Origin: Roseivirga sp. UBA6061
GTDB lineage: Bacteria; Bacteroidota; Bacteroidia; Cytophagales; Cyclobacteriaceae
Length of the DNA stretch: 64,000 nucleotides
Direction of reading: 5' to 3'
Assembly: GCA_002427745.1 (NCBI GenBank)
Contig: DIYF01000155.1
Span: forward strand, 39,750-103,749
Positions 1-8,389 of this stretch are shown piece after piece; position 1 is the stretch's first letter, and each line of letters opens with the position of its first letter. The notes under the pieces were generated by a model. It did not search any database, was not told the origin of the DNA, and saw only the letters and a list, made by a program, of their open reading frames with translations. A program made the translations under genes and the position numbers.

Positions 1-90
1 CTTGAAATTGTGCGAAAGAAGGCCGGCAGGAATGATTTGATTTTTGTAGGAGGCAGTACCTTTGTGGTCGCTGAATTGAACGAACTATAA
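1..90 (+). CDS. folC: C-terminal end of a probable folylpolyglutamate/dihydrofolate synthase (partial)
   Basis: An open frame runs from base 1 to a TAA at 88-90 and encodes the last 29 residues of a protein that begins outside the window. The tail contains a GGSTFVVAEL stretch, which resembles the usual last strand of FolC proteins (a GS followed by a hydrophobic strand and E). FolC adds glutamate to folates in the cytoplasm. The stop lies 3 bases before the trmB start, so the two genes are probably co-transcribed. The assignment rests on this short tail only. Confidence 0.55.
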   Translation, partial: LEIVRKKAGRNDLIFVGGSTFVVAELNEL

Positions 91-93
91 TAC

Positions 94-756
94 ATGGCCA
101 GACAGAAGACCAGGCGATTTGAGGAGACCTTTAAGGCTCAGAATGTAATTGAGGAAAACAAGCCTCACTATATGCAAATGAAAGGAAACTGGAACAGAGA
201 TTTCTTTCACAATGATCAGCCCATCACTTTGGAAATAGGCTGTGGCAGGGGAGAGTACTCAGTTGGCCTGGCCAGGATCTATCCTGAGCGAAATTTCATT
301 GGTGTCGACATAAAAGGAGACCGTCTGTGGGCAGGAAGTCGTCAGGCTACTCAGGAAAACCTGGGCAACGTGTGCTTTCTGAGAGCACAGGTACAGCAGA
401 TTGAAGACTTTTTTGAACCCGATGAGGTGTCCTGTATCTGGATCACCTTTCCCGATCCCAGGCCCAGGGACCGTGATATCAAGAGAAGACTGACGAATCC
501 TCGTTTTTTAGAGCACTACAAGCAATTGCTAAAGCCCGGAGGCATGGTGTATTTCAAAACCGACAATACCCCGCTGTTTGAATATACACTGGAAGTTTTG
601 TCAGAAAGAACGGATATCACCGACCTTGAATACACCTTCAACCTATATGAATCGGAGTATATGGATGAACATCACGGAATAAAAACTAAGTTTGAGCAGA
701 AATTCCATGATCTGGGAGAAGATATCAAATACCTGAAATTCCGTTTTGATCAATGA
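94..756 (+). CDS. trmB: tRNA (guanine-N7-)-methyltransferase
   Basis: This 220-residue protein is of normal TrmB length. It would transfer a methyl group from S-adenosylmethionine to N7 of G46 in the variable loop of tRNAs, in the cytoplasm. The SAM-binding loop EIGCGRG is at about residues 47-53. The family motif FPDPRPRDRDIKRR follows in the middle; other TrmB proteins usually have FPDPWPKKRHxKRR. Late KTD and TKFE-type motifs, which contact the tRNA in this family, are also present. The start follows the upstream stop after 3 bases, and the stop overlaps the next start by 4 bases (ATGA), so translation is likely coupled. The call is secure. Confidence 0.95.
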   Translation: MARQKTRRFEETFKAQNVIEENKPHYMQMKGNWNRDFFHNDQPITLEIGCGRGEYSVGLARIYPERNFIGVDIKGDRLWAGSRQATQENLGNVCFLRAQVQQIEDFFEPDEVSCIWITFPDPRPRDRDIKRRLTNPRFLEHYKQLLKPGGMVYFKTDNTPLFEYTLEVLSERTDITDLEYTFNLYESEYMDEHHGIKTKFEQKFHDLGEDIKYLKFRFDQ

Positions 757-1400
757 GCCGACAATACGTCATAGATAAAGAATTACAATGGTTGATTGCC
801 GTTTACCTGGTGGTTTTGGGTACAATCACTGTGTTGACCAATCACGGAGATGTCGTGCTTTGGATCAACGCAAGACATACCGTACAGGGAGACTTCTTCT
901 TTAAATACTGGACCTATCTGGGAGATGGTGTGGTACTGGCTCTGGTAGCCTTGTACTTCCTTTTTACCCATTTATGGCGTTTTTATTTCATGCTGCTTTC
1001 AATAGCCCTGCAAACCGTGTTTGTTCACATATTCAAGCAGTGGTTGTATGCGGGAGAGCCACGGCCTAAAACATTTTTTGCAGACCAGGCCGATCAGCTG
1101 AATTTTGTAGAAGGCGTGAATGTACGGGGCTATGACAGTTTCCCCTCAGGTCATACGGCCACGGCCTTTGTACTCGGCATGGTGCTTATCTGGACCTCTA
1201 AGAACCTGTATTGGCGCTTTGTGCTTTTCGTTTCTGCCATCCTCGTGGGAATCTCGCGTATTTACATTCTGCAGCATTTTGCACGAGATGTTTTCTTTGG
1301 CAGCATATTCGGAATCCTGGCCGTGTTGCTGTCCTGGCAGATTCTGAGAAAACAGGCCTGGAACCCCAAGCTGGAAAGGGGCCTGATCAAACGATCATAA
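753..1400 (+). CDS. PAP2-family membrane phosphatase
   Basis: This 215-residue protein has about six hydrophobic segments and the three PAP2 phosphatase motifs. The first is a Lys (about 95) followed by RP at 104-105, with a slightly longer spacing than the textbook KX6RP. The second is PSGH at 131-134. The third is SR at 168-169 with H175 and D179. Such enzymes remove phosphate from lipid phosphates such as undecaprenyl pyrophosphate or phosphatidate at the outer face of the inner membrane. The substrate cannot be told from the sequence. The ATGA overlap with trmB argues for coupled translation. Confidence 0.88.
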   Translation: MSRQYVIDKELQWLIAVYLVVLGTITVLTNHGDVVLWINARHTVQGDFFFKYWTYLGDGVVLALVALYFLFTHLWRFYFMLLSIALQTVFVHIFKQWLYAGEPRPKTFFADQADQLNFVEGVNVRGYDSFPSGHTATAFVLGMVLIWTSKNLYWRFVLFVSAILVGISRIYILQHFARDVFFGSIFGILAVLLSWQILRKQAWNPKLERGLIKRS

Positions 1401-1453
1401 ATTGAAGAATTTCTAAGATCTGGGCTCAGTCAACGAACCCCGATCAAATGTCA

Positions 1454-3097
1454 TTAATTATAGTCGGCAGGAATCTTTCTGGCACTGGTAGCCTTCTCAA
1501 AAGCGTATCCCATTTTTAACAGCTTATCCTCTTCAAAAGGCCTGGCGATAAAAGTGATCCCTCTGGGCTGGCCTGTTGCCTGATATCCCATGGGTACGGT
1601 CAGACAAGGGTAGTGGGCCGCTGCCGCCTGACCTGCGCTGAAATTATTGATAGATAAGACAGCATCCAGGTTATGCTCAGTCATAGGCGTGTCAAAATAT
1701 TTGATACCGGCTGCCCTGATGGCTTTTCTCATGGCTACCAGTGAATCTCCTTCAACTTTTTCCGCCAGTATACCTTCAAAAAGGCCTTGCCCGTAAGGCA
1801 TGGCGATGGCGCTGTCTGTCCGGTTGAACTCAACAAGGTCATCCATGTTTTTGAATGATATATTGGAAGAAGCATAGTCTTTGAGGTAGTGGATCATGTC
1901 TGCCTTCATATCTGCATTGAGTAGGTTAAGAAAACCCTGAAGCCTTGTGTTTTCGGGTGCAATTTCTACAATAACACCACCCAGACTGGCAATTTTCTCC
2001 ACATTGAGCTTATAAAGAGAATCTCCCATAAAAGCTTTCATAGCGCCAAATCGCATACCACTTAAGTCACTGTTACTGAGGTTTTCCCAGTAGGCGACAT
2101 TTTTAGGGTTGTCTTTGGTCGCAATGTCCTTAGGATCTTCACCGGTCATGGCTGAGAGTAGTATGGCATTGTCAATGACACTGCGTGTCATGGGACCCGG
2201 AGTATCAAGTGTACTGGAAAGTGGCACAATACCACCCCGACTCAGCAAACCCACTGTGGGTTTGAGACCTACCAGTGAGCTGGAACTGGAAGGAGAGAGG
2301 ATAGACCCTGATGTCTCGGTGCCTACTGCCACAGCCCCGTAATTGGCCGCAATGGTAGATCCGCTTCCCGAACTCGATCCCCCCGTATCAAACTGTTTTC
2401 TTCCGTAGGGATTCAATGTTTGTCCACCAGCCGTACTGAATCCATTAGGGCAGCCGCTGCAATAGAAGTTGGCCCACTCGCTCAGGTTGGCCTTTCCCAG
2501 GATGATCCCCCCTTTTGCCTTGATTTGTCGGGTGATAAAAGCATCACCTGCGTTATTGTCCCGTAGCGCATATGAGCCCGCTGTGGTGGGCTGTCCTTCA
2601 GCGCCCACATTGTCTTTGAGAATTACCGGTATACCGAAGATGGGGTGATCATTATCTGATCGGTTTTTATCTTTCATTCTGGCTTCTGACACCGCATTGG
2701 GGTTAACAGAAATCATATTGTTCAAATGCTTTTCCCGGTCGTTCTCAAACTTCACAATCCGGTACAGGTACCACTGCGTGAGCTGCTCATAGGTCAGTTT
2801 ACCTGATTGAATATGCCCCTGAAGGGTAGGTATATCCTGCTCCATAATCAGAGGTTTCAGAGCCTGGTAATCTTCTTCTGAGAAGTAGGCAATCTGATCC
2901 TGTATGTCAGCCCACATGTCATTTCTGTCCTTAAAGGTGCTTTGCAGTCGTTTATAGCGCATCCTGCGTGAGGCATGCTCTGCATTTGCTGCGATGTCAC
3001 CAGCCTGGTCATAAGGAACCCAGGGTTCGATAATGGTTTTGGGCTCAGGTTTACAGGCAAAAGCCAGAAGTAGCAAAAGAAAGATTCCGTTTTTCAT
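1454..3097 (-). CDS. Amidase-signature lipoprotein
   Basis: This is a member of the amidase signature family, Ser-cisSer-Lys hydrolases that cleave amide bonds. I chose the start at 3097 instead of the longer frame at 3133. From 3097 the protein opens with a basic-hydrophobic segment ending in LAFAC, a lipobox with the lipidated Cys at residue 15. The longer form would bury this behind 12 polar residues. The mature protein should therefore be a membrane-anchored periplasmic or outer-membrane lipoprotein of about 547 residues. Visible catalytic motifs are the Lys in VILKDN (about 162), the Ser-rich GGSSSGSG loop (241-248) and the nucleophile region GTETSGS (260-266). It converges with the PAP2 gene. 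The substrate is unknown. Confidence 0.9.
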   Translation of the reverse strand: MKNGIFLLLLLAFACKPEPKTIIEPWVPYDQAGDIAANAEHASRRMRYKRLQSTFKDRNDMWADIQDQIAYFSEEDYQALKPLIMEQDIPTLQGHIQSGKLTYEQLTQWYLYRIVKFENDREKHLNNMISVNPNAVSEARMKDKNRSDNDHPIFGIPVILKDNVGAEGQPTTAGSYALRDNNAGDAFITRQIKAKGGIILGKANLSEWANFYCSGCPNGFSTAGGQTLNPYGRKQFDTGGSSSGSGSTIAANYGAVAVGTETSGSILSPSSSSSLVGLKPTVGLLSRGGIVPLSSTLDTPGPMTRSVIDNAILLSAMTGEDPKDIATKDNPKNVAYWENLSNSDLSGMRFGAMKAFMGDSLYKLNVEKIASLGGVIVEIAPENTRLQGFLNLLNADMKADMIHYLKDYASSNISFKNMDDLVEFNRTDSAIAMPYGQGLFEGILAEKVEGDSLVAMRKAIRAAGIKYFDTPMTEHNLDAVLSINNFSAGQAAAAHYPCLTVPMGYQATGQPRGITFIARPFEEDKLLKMGYAFEKATSARKIPADYN

Positions 3098-3348
3098 AAG
3101 TAGTCTATTAAGCTTATCGGGTTGATGTTGCAATTATACACAACCCACACAAATTACCGGAAGCGAATTGCATCAGTGGTAAAAAGCTGATCTGTCCAGA
3201 CTTTTTTCGGGCTCGTCATCAGGCCAGCAATGGTTACAGCACAACACTTCAATGATGAATTGATAGCAGTTCGACTCAATAATCGGTCATAGAAGCCTCC
3301 AGCGGCACATCATTAGCCTCCTTAGTATCAAAAACTCAAACAACAAAC
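3098..3348. other. Divergent noncoding gap between the amidase and the acyltransferase
   Basis: About 250 bases separate two genes that read away from each other, so both promoters should be here. I found no convincing pair of Bacteroidota promoter elements (TTTG about 19 bases before TAnnTTTG), no hairpin and no small gene. On the minus strand a TATAATTG lies near the amidase start, but without a well-placed upstream element. Confidence 0.4.
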
Positions 3349-4476
3349 ATGGAAGTCACTTTTATGAAAACTGAACGAATTCATTCGCTCGATGCGCTCA
3401 GAGCCATCATGATGATGCTGGGAATCGTCCTGCATGCGACAGAACCTTACAGTTTAGGCGATGATGCCTTCTGGCCCAAAGACCCCGAAGCAAGGGGGAT
3501 CTCACTCAATTACATCTTTGGGATCATTCATATATTCAGAATGCCCATATTCTTTATGATAGCCGGCTTTTTCGGGGCCCTGCTGTTTTATGAAAGAGGG
3601 CCGCAGCTCATGCTTAAAAATCGGGTCAGGAGAATTGTAGCCCCTTTTCTGGTCTTCGTTATATTGCTTCAGCCAGTGATTACCACGGTGTTCAGCCATA
3701 ATGCCACCGTCTTTGATGACAAGGTTTCTCCTCTGGTGACTGAGCTTGGCATTTTACCTCAAATCACTTACCATCTGTGGTTTTTGTACTACCTGATCTT
3801 CATAACAGCAGCTTCATTTCTGCTTGCCTTGCTTTTCAGGAGAATACCATCAGTCACGAGCAGAATTACGCGGTCTTTTGAATGGTTGATGTGGCGAAGG
3901 TTTCTGTTCATTCCTCTTTTCTCTATTATCATTTTCTTAATGCTCGTCTGGATGTGGGATTATTGGGTTCCTACCAGTGTGTCATTCGAACCGGATATCA
4001 AGGTTTTGCTCTTTTACAGCATCTTTTACTTCCTGGGCTGGGTACTCTTTAAGTCAAAGCACTTGCTTACTGGAATGATGCGCCATGACTGGCTTTTCTT
4101 ACTCATCGGAGTGGGCGTTTTTACAGCGAGATTCTTCCTGCGCTCTTCTATCGATGATGTACTGTTTGGTGCTTTGAATGCCGTTATGGTCTGGTTCTTT
4201 GTCTTTGGTATCACGGGGCTCTTTGTCCGGTACACTAGTGGACATTCAAAAAGGCTCAGGTATATTTCTGATGCATCTTACTGGGTGTATCTGATCCACC
4301 TGCCCCTGGTGGCTCTTTTTGCCTCACTGATAGTAACCTGGCCGTTTCCTGCCTTTGTTAAATTTCTGATAGTCAGTCTTTTTACAACCGTTACCTGTTT
4401 CGTTTCCTATCACTACGCTGTGAGAAATACCTTTATAGGTCAGTTCTTAAATGGCAGGCGCTATCGCTTGGAATAG
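3349..4476 (+). CDS. Membrane acyltransferase, acyltransferase-3 / OpgC-like family
   Basis: This 375-residue integral membrane protein has about ten hydrophobic segments. It opens with the family signature: a SLDALRA segment, then a first transmembrane helix ending in a His (about residue 29). In acyltransferase-3 proteins the R and H of this region take part in catalysis. Family members move acyl or succinyl groups onto sugars, glucans or peptidoglycan-associated molecules at the inner membrane. The length and the RMPIFFMIAGFF-like segment fit the OpgC/acyltransferase-3 branch. An in-frame ATG at 3364 (MKTERIHSL) is an alternative start and may be the real one. There is no sequence sign of a link with the lipopeptide genes, although it could in principle act on any acylated product. 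Confidence 0.85.
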   Translation: MEVTFMKTERIHSLDALRAIMMMLGIVLHATEPYSLGDDAFWPKDPEARGISLNYIFGIIHIFRMPIFFMIAGFFGALLFYERGPQLMLKNRVRRIVAPFLVFVILLQPVITTVFSHNATVFDDKVSPLVTELGILPQITYHLWFLYYLIFITAASFLLALLFRRIPSVTSRITRSFEWLMWRRFLFIPLFSIIIFLMLVWMWDYWVPTSVSFEPDIKVLLFYSIFYFLGWVLFKSKHLLTGMMRHDWLFLLIGVGVFTARFFLRSSIDDVLFGALNAVMVWFFVFGITGLFVRYTSGHSKRLRYISDASYWVYLIHLPLVALFASLIVTWPFPAFVKFLIVSLFTTVTCFVSYHYAVRNTFIGQFLNGRRYRLE

Positions 4477-4481
4477 TAACT

Positions 4482-4554
4482 CCGGTCATCCGGTCATCCG
4501 GTCGTCCGACCACTCTAAGTGGTCAGACGACTTCGCTTCGAGTGGTCAGACGAC
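4482..4554. repeat. Short tandem repeats and a strong palindrome between convergent genes
   Basis: Three copies of an 8-base unit (CCGGTCAT, CCGGTCAT, CCGGTCGT) lie at 4482-4505. They run into a 14-base inverted repeat, 4501-4514 against 4518-4531, with a 3-base loop and one mismatch. The right arm AGTGGTCAGACGAC is repeated at 4541-4554. The convergent genes end at 4476 and 4562, so the hairpin could end transcription from both sides. It lacks a T-tract, so it is listed as a repeat and not as an intrinsic terminator. Confidence 0.75.
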
Positions 4555-4561
4555 TCTTTGC

Positions 4562-5452
4562 TCAGGCAGACTGCGATTTGAGCCATTTCCGAAACTCGGC
4601 TGCTTTGGTACGGCTTACCACTACCTGCTGAGCCTGGCCGTTGGTGAGCTGGAGATGAGCTTCAACTTTGCCATGCTCCAGTGGTTTGACAGACTTAACC
4701 AGGGTATAATGAACAATGGTTTGTCGGTTAGCCCGGAAAAATTCCTGTGGATCGAGGTTTTTCATAAGAGAGTCAAGCGACTCTGAATAAACCAGTTTCC
4801 GGTCTTCTCTTGTAATAATCACGGCCGAACCGGCTTCGCTGACGGCACATTGAATATCCTGCTGTGGCACCTGGTGTCGCACCTTCCCGAGCGAAATTTG
4901 AATCGGTTTTTTAAGCTCTGAGCTAGCTGAATTGCCCTTATTCTTACCGGAAGCACCGGCCCAGTTACGGTAGAAGTAGATACCTGTATCGATAGATGAA
5001 AAGAAAAAAGTAATAGATACCACCGAAATGTTAATGAGCATGAGGTCGCTGAAACTGTAGAAGCCATCATAGATAAAGTAGGTGATGGAAATAATCAGCG
5101 CATTCAGTGCTGCTATAATAAATATCAGCTGAAGAGATAGTTCAGTAAGCAGCCTTTTTCTCACTCCATTGGACCAGGGGAGGCGTTTATCAAGCTGACT
5201 GGAAATCCACCGTGTACCTTTTAGAAAGACAAACGCACCGATAATGGCATTGAAATACTCCTCCAGACTAAAAGAAACCAGAGGCCTCTGATATTTATAG
5301 TCCAGCACTGCATTGATAAGGAGGTTTGCAGTAATGCCCAGTGCAGGAATACTCATCCAGCGCCAGCTTAAAATTCTTCTGAAAAGTGAGGTTTTGGAAG
5401 GCGTATTTTCTGAGGCCTGGTTTTGTGAAAGTGATATTGTTTTAAAAAGCAT
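4562..5452 (-). CDS. Membrane-anchored LytTR-domain transcription regulator
   Basis: This 296-residue protein has an N-terminal half with about four hydrophobic helices (roughly residues 33-50, 64-80, 105-125 and 132-155). The C-terminal half is LytTR-like (about 190-296) and includes the characteristic FFRANRQTIVH segment and a late LTNGQAQQVVVSRTKAAEFRKWL-type strand-helix end. LytTR domains bind DNA as regulators, most often under a response regulator. Here a membrane part replaces the receiver, a common arrangement in Bacteroidota. It ends at the palindrome shared with the acyltransferase gene. It is the only regulator near the biosynthetic operon, but it lies on the other strand with another gene between, so control of the operon is not shown. 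Confidence 0.85.
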   Translation of the reverse strand: MLFKTISLSQNQASENTPSKTSLFRRILSWRWMSIPALGITANLLINAVLDYKYQRPLVSFSLEEYFNAIIGAFVFLKGTRWISSQLDKRLPWSNGVRKRLLTELSLQLIFIIAALNALIISITYFIYDGFYSFSDLMLINISVVSITFFFSSIDTGIYFYRNWAGASGKNKGNSASSELKKPIQISLGKVRHQVPQQDIQCAVSEAGSAVIITREDRKLVYSESLDSLMKNLDPQEFFRANRQTIVHYTLVKSVKPLEHGKVEAHLQLTNGQAQQVVVSRTKAAEFRKWLKSQSA

Positions 5453-5656
5453 GAGACTTCGGGTAAAGGCGGTTTTAGACTTTGTCTAAAGACTGGGCTA
5501 TGTGAAAGAAGCTGCATCGCTTGTACTTTTTTTACTGGCCAGGGGGGGCTATCAAGCCTATATGACATCAAAAAACGAGTAAGCCATGATTTTACTCGTT
5601 TGTTTGTACTATTCACGCAAAAGGACTAACCATTGAACAAAATAGATTTCATAATA

Positions 5657-5687
5657 TGTGATTATTGGGCAATAAATTGTAGCTTTA
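5657..5687 (+). promoter_or_regulatory. Candidate Bacteroidota promoter of the DUF697 gene
   Basis: TGTG at 5657-5660 is followed after 19 bases by TAGCTTTA at 5680-5687. This is close to the Bacteroidota sigma-A pattern (TTTG, 19-20 bases, TAnnTTTG), with one mismatch in each element. Transcription would begin near 5694, about 25 bases before the start codon at 5719. Confidence 0.35.
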
Positions 5688-5718
5688 GCAAGCACACTTA
5701 CTATCAAATACCAAAACC

Positions 5719-6255
5719 ATGGCTAGAACAGCAACCACCACCAAATCAACGACAAAAGAAAGCCCTGTAGCAGAGGCTGTTGAAAACATCGACAACAACA
5801 TCGATCAGCAAGTTGACGCAATCATTAAGAAATACTCAGGCATTTCAATTACCTCAGGTTTCATTCCTGTACCACTTTTAGACATTGGCGCACTAGTGGC
5901 AGTGCAGGTAAAAATGATCAGAGAAATAGGAAAGCTTCACGGACTTGACCTTCCTAAAGATTATGGCAAATCAATCGCATTGAATGCCGTGGCAGCTTCT
6001 CCATTGGCTGCTGTCGGACGCAGTATTTTAAAGCTTGTACCCGTGCTGGGATCAGCTCTGGGAGCCTTTTCTTTCCATGCCTATGCCGCAGCCTCTACGC
6101 ATGCCCACGGAAAAGTTTTCCATCAGGCTTTTAAAAGCGGAGGAAGTACTTTAGACCATACATGGGAAGGACTTAAAGATTCATATGAGTCAATTTTTTC
6201 CAGGGTCCTGCCAGCTAAAAAAGCTGAGGCGCAAGCACAGGCAAAGGCTGCCTAA
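5719..6255 (+). CDS. DUF697/YcjF-like membrane protein
   Basis: The 178-residue protein has a polar, Thr-rich N-terminal stretch. A domain of the DUF697/YcjF type follows (about residues 33-140), with a YSGISITSGFIP segment, hydrophobic helices around 45-65 and 90-125, and a short conserved-looking KLHGLDLP loop. DUF697 domains occur in membrane-associated proteins, sometimes joined to GTPases, and have no firmly known activity. The C-terminus is Ala/Lys-rich. It stands alone between the LytTR gene on the other strand and a tiny membrane gene. Confidence 0.75.
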   Translation: MARTATTTKSTTKESPVAEAVENIDNNIDQQVDAIIKKYSGISITSGFIPVPLLDIGALVAVQVKMIREIGKLHGLDLPKDYGKSIALNAVAASPLAAVGRSILKLVPVLGSALGAFSFHAYAAASTHAHGKVFHQAFKSGGSTLDHTWEGLKDSYESIFSRVLPAKKAEAQAQAKAA

Positions 6256-6332
6256 AGATTCAGTCTGATATTTATGAATTCCACACAGAACCTAATCGGG
6301 AGTGTGAACAAAATTAAAGAGAGGAGCAGGAT

Positions 6333-6497
6333 ATGGTGACGACTATTTTACTCGTGCTATATCTGCTTTTCTCGTTTTTTGTGGCACTTCTTTTACAGAG
6401 TAAGAAAAGAAGCTTCTGGCTTATGTTCTTACTGTCCTTAGGACTTACGCCTTTGGTTGTAGGTGCCTTTGGTTTGGTTTTTTCAAAAGAGGACTGA
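6333..6497 (+). CDS. Small two-helix membrane protein (54 aa)
   Basis: This is a short open frame from ATG at 6333 to TGA at 6495-6497. A purine-rich stretch with a GAGGAGCAGG sequence sits immediately upstream and can act as a ribosome binding site. The product has two hydrophobic segments (about residues 4-21 and 29-50), separated by a basic turn QSKKR, and a charged end SKED. This is the composition of a genuine small inner-membrane protein, not of random sequence. No function can be assigned. It follows the DUF697 gene by 77 bases and may share its transcript. Confidence 0.5.
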   Translation: MVTTILLVLYLLFSFFVALLLQSKKRSFWLMFLLSLGLTPLVVGAFGLVFSKED

Positions 6498-6727
6498 GCT
6501 GATCTTTTAAATTACCGGCATCTGTACTGATCACTCAAGAGAGCTGAAGAGACTTCTTTGCGGTGAGTCTGACTTTAATATGATGCCCGTGTTTTGATCT
6601 TTCCGGCTTGTGTCTGTTTTGATAACGGATTTCTCCATCATCATTTTTTACTTACCAGTTTTCCGAAGGAATAGCGCTTCGAAATAGTCGGTTCTCACTG
6701 GTTAATAATCAGGCGCTATATATAAAT
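6498..6727 (+). other. Noncoding gap upstream of the biosynthetic operon
   Basis: These 230 bases separate the small membrane gene from the first gene of the 52-kb operon, so the operon promoter is expected here. I could not find a TTTG/TAnnTTTG pair at the right spacing. There is a T-rich run near 6641-6650 and an AT-rich stretch (TATATATAAATATG) directly before the start of the exporter gene. I saw no strong hairpin and no operator that I recognise. Confidence 0.4.
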
Positions 6728-8389
6728 ATGATCTTTTCTGATAAGAAAATACACCTCATTGAGCTGTTTAGACGAGAGTCAGATTTAAAGCTGCTGCCTC
6801 TGATTGGGATAAGTGTATTGTCTGGTGCGAGTAATGCTGCACTGCTTGCTACCATTAACAGAGCTACCACCAATGGTGACAATAGAAGTGATGACTTAAG
6901 ACTGATGTTCATGAGTGCCCTGTGCATTGCTATTTTCATCATTACCAAGAAGTATGTGTTGAGAAGGGGCGTGTTCTTTGTCGAGGAACTGGTAAGAAAA
7001 GTAAGGATTCGTATTGTTAACAAAATCAGGCATTCTGAGCTGTTGATGATGGAGCAGATGGGGTCATCTGACATCTATGCCAGGATCACAAAAGATGCAG
7101 TTTCAGTTTCCCACTCTGCTGAAATACTGAGCAATGGCTTTCAGTCGCTCATCATGGTCATTTTTAGTGTGATCTATGTGGCATTTCTTTCCATCCCTTC
7201 CTTTTTGATTATGATCTTATACTTCGTGCTTGGGGTATATGCTTATATGCGATTGAGCAAGGTGGCCAACAAGCTGCTTCAGAAGGCAACTAAGCGTGAA
7301 GAGGCCTTTTTTGAAACACTGGATTCAGTACTTCATGGTTTCAAGGAGATCAAGGTCAACAAGAAAAAGAATGACAGCGTCTACAAACGATTTGTCAAAG
7401 TCACCAATGAGACCAAGGAATTGTATATGGGGGCTAATTATAAGTTCATTACCAGTTACCTCTTTGCGCAGTCTTTCTTCTATATTTTGCTGACCGTCAT
7501 CATTTTCGTGCTCCCTATGTATTATGAGGTGGCCAATGCGAATGTCGTCAAGATCTCTTCTGCTATACTTTTTATCGTAGGACCTATGGAGACTTTTGTT
7601 TCTGCCGTGCCTTTTGTTATGAGTGCCAATGTGGCTGCGGGTAACATTGCCACACTGGAAGAAAAACTGGAATCGAACCTCAAGGCGGAAGAACTCGAAC
7701 ATCTCAATGATCCTGATTATGAGGTAGAACCACTGCCATTTGAAAAAGCCGTAACCCTTAGCAATGTTGCTTTTCAATACCCTAACGATGGTTTTTCAGC
7801 CGGACCTATCTCCCTGACAATACCCAAAGGTGAGATTACTTTTCTGTCAGGCGGAAATGGCGCAGGTAAATCGACCTTTTTAAAGCTTATAGCTGGGTTG
7901 TATTACCCGAAATCAGGCACCATTAAGGTAGATGATACCAGGATAAAGGCCAGTAACTATGCGAATCACAGGGAACTGTTCTCAGTGATCTTTACCGACT
8001 TCTATCTTTTTGAGCGCTTATACGGGCTTGAAGAAGCCGATCAGGAAAAGGTAAATGATTTGCTTAAAACCATGGGGATCAATGATAAGACACAAGTCAT
8101 TGATAGTAAAGTTACAGAGAGAAATCTCTCTACCGGGCAGAAGAAAAGACTGGCCCTGGTGATTTCTCTACTGGAGGATAAGGCCATCTATGTATTTGAT
8201 GAGGTGGCTGCTGATCAGGATCCTGTTTTCAAAAAGTACTTCTACACAGAACTGCTGGGAGAAATGAAAAAGCAGGGTAAGACGGTCATGGTGGTAACAC
8301 ACGATGATTTCTACTTTGATGTATGTGACAATCATTACAAACTCAGGGATGGTGAGTTGGTAATTACCAAATCGAACGGAAAGGCATGA
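6728..8389 (+). CDS. Cyclic-peptide-type ABC exporter, fused permease and ATPase
   Basis: This 553-residue half-transporter combines an N-terminal membrane domain with about six helices and a C-terminal ATPase. Walker A (GGNGAGKST) is at about 375-383, the signature LSTGQKKR at about 467-474 and Walker B (IYVFDE) near 488. A late His switch (VVTHDD) is also present. The signature has LSTGQ in place of LSGGQ. Together with the compact size this fits the cyclic peptide exporter family that includes SyrD and PvdE, which move nonribosomal lipopeptides or acylated peptides across the inner membrane. It is the first gene of the operon, and its stop overlaps the SPFH gene start by 4 bases. I infer that it exports the lipopeptide made by the downstream synthases. 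Confidence 0.9.
   Translation: MIFSDKKIHLIELFRRESDLKLLPLIGISVLSGASNAALLATINRATTNGDNRSDDLRLMFMSALCIAIFIITKKYVLRRGVFFVEELVRKVRIRIVNKIRHSELLMMEQMGSSDIYARITKDAVSVSHSAEILSNGFQSLIMVIFSVIYVAFLSIPSFLIMILYFVLGVYAYMRLSKVANKLLQKATKREEAFFETLDSVLHGFKEIKVNKKKNDSVYKRFVKVTNETKELYMGANYKFITSYLFAQSFFYILLTVIIFVLPMYYEVANANVVKISSAILFIVGPMETFVSAVPFVMSANVAAGNIATLEEKLESNLKAEELEHLNDPDYEVEPLPFEKAVTLSNVAFQYPNDGFSAGPISLTIPKGEITFLSGGNGAGKSTFLKLIAGLYYPKSGTIKVDDTRIKASNYANHRELFSVIFTDFYLFERLYGLEEADQEKVNDLLKTMGINDKTQVIDSKVTERNLSTGQKKRLALVISLLEDKAIYVFDEVAADQDPVFKKYFYTELLGEMKKQGKTVMVVTHDDFYFDVCDNHYKLRDGELVITKSNGKA

Noticed and set aside
4451..4786. A 111-codon frame on the + strand
   Set aside because: It overlaps the end of the acyltransferase gene and lies antisense to the well-supported LytTR gene. 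Its product shows no domain.
7325..7777. A 150-codon frame on the - strand
   Set aside because: It lies wholly antisense to the ABC exporter and has a low-complexity, charged product with no recognisable domain.
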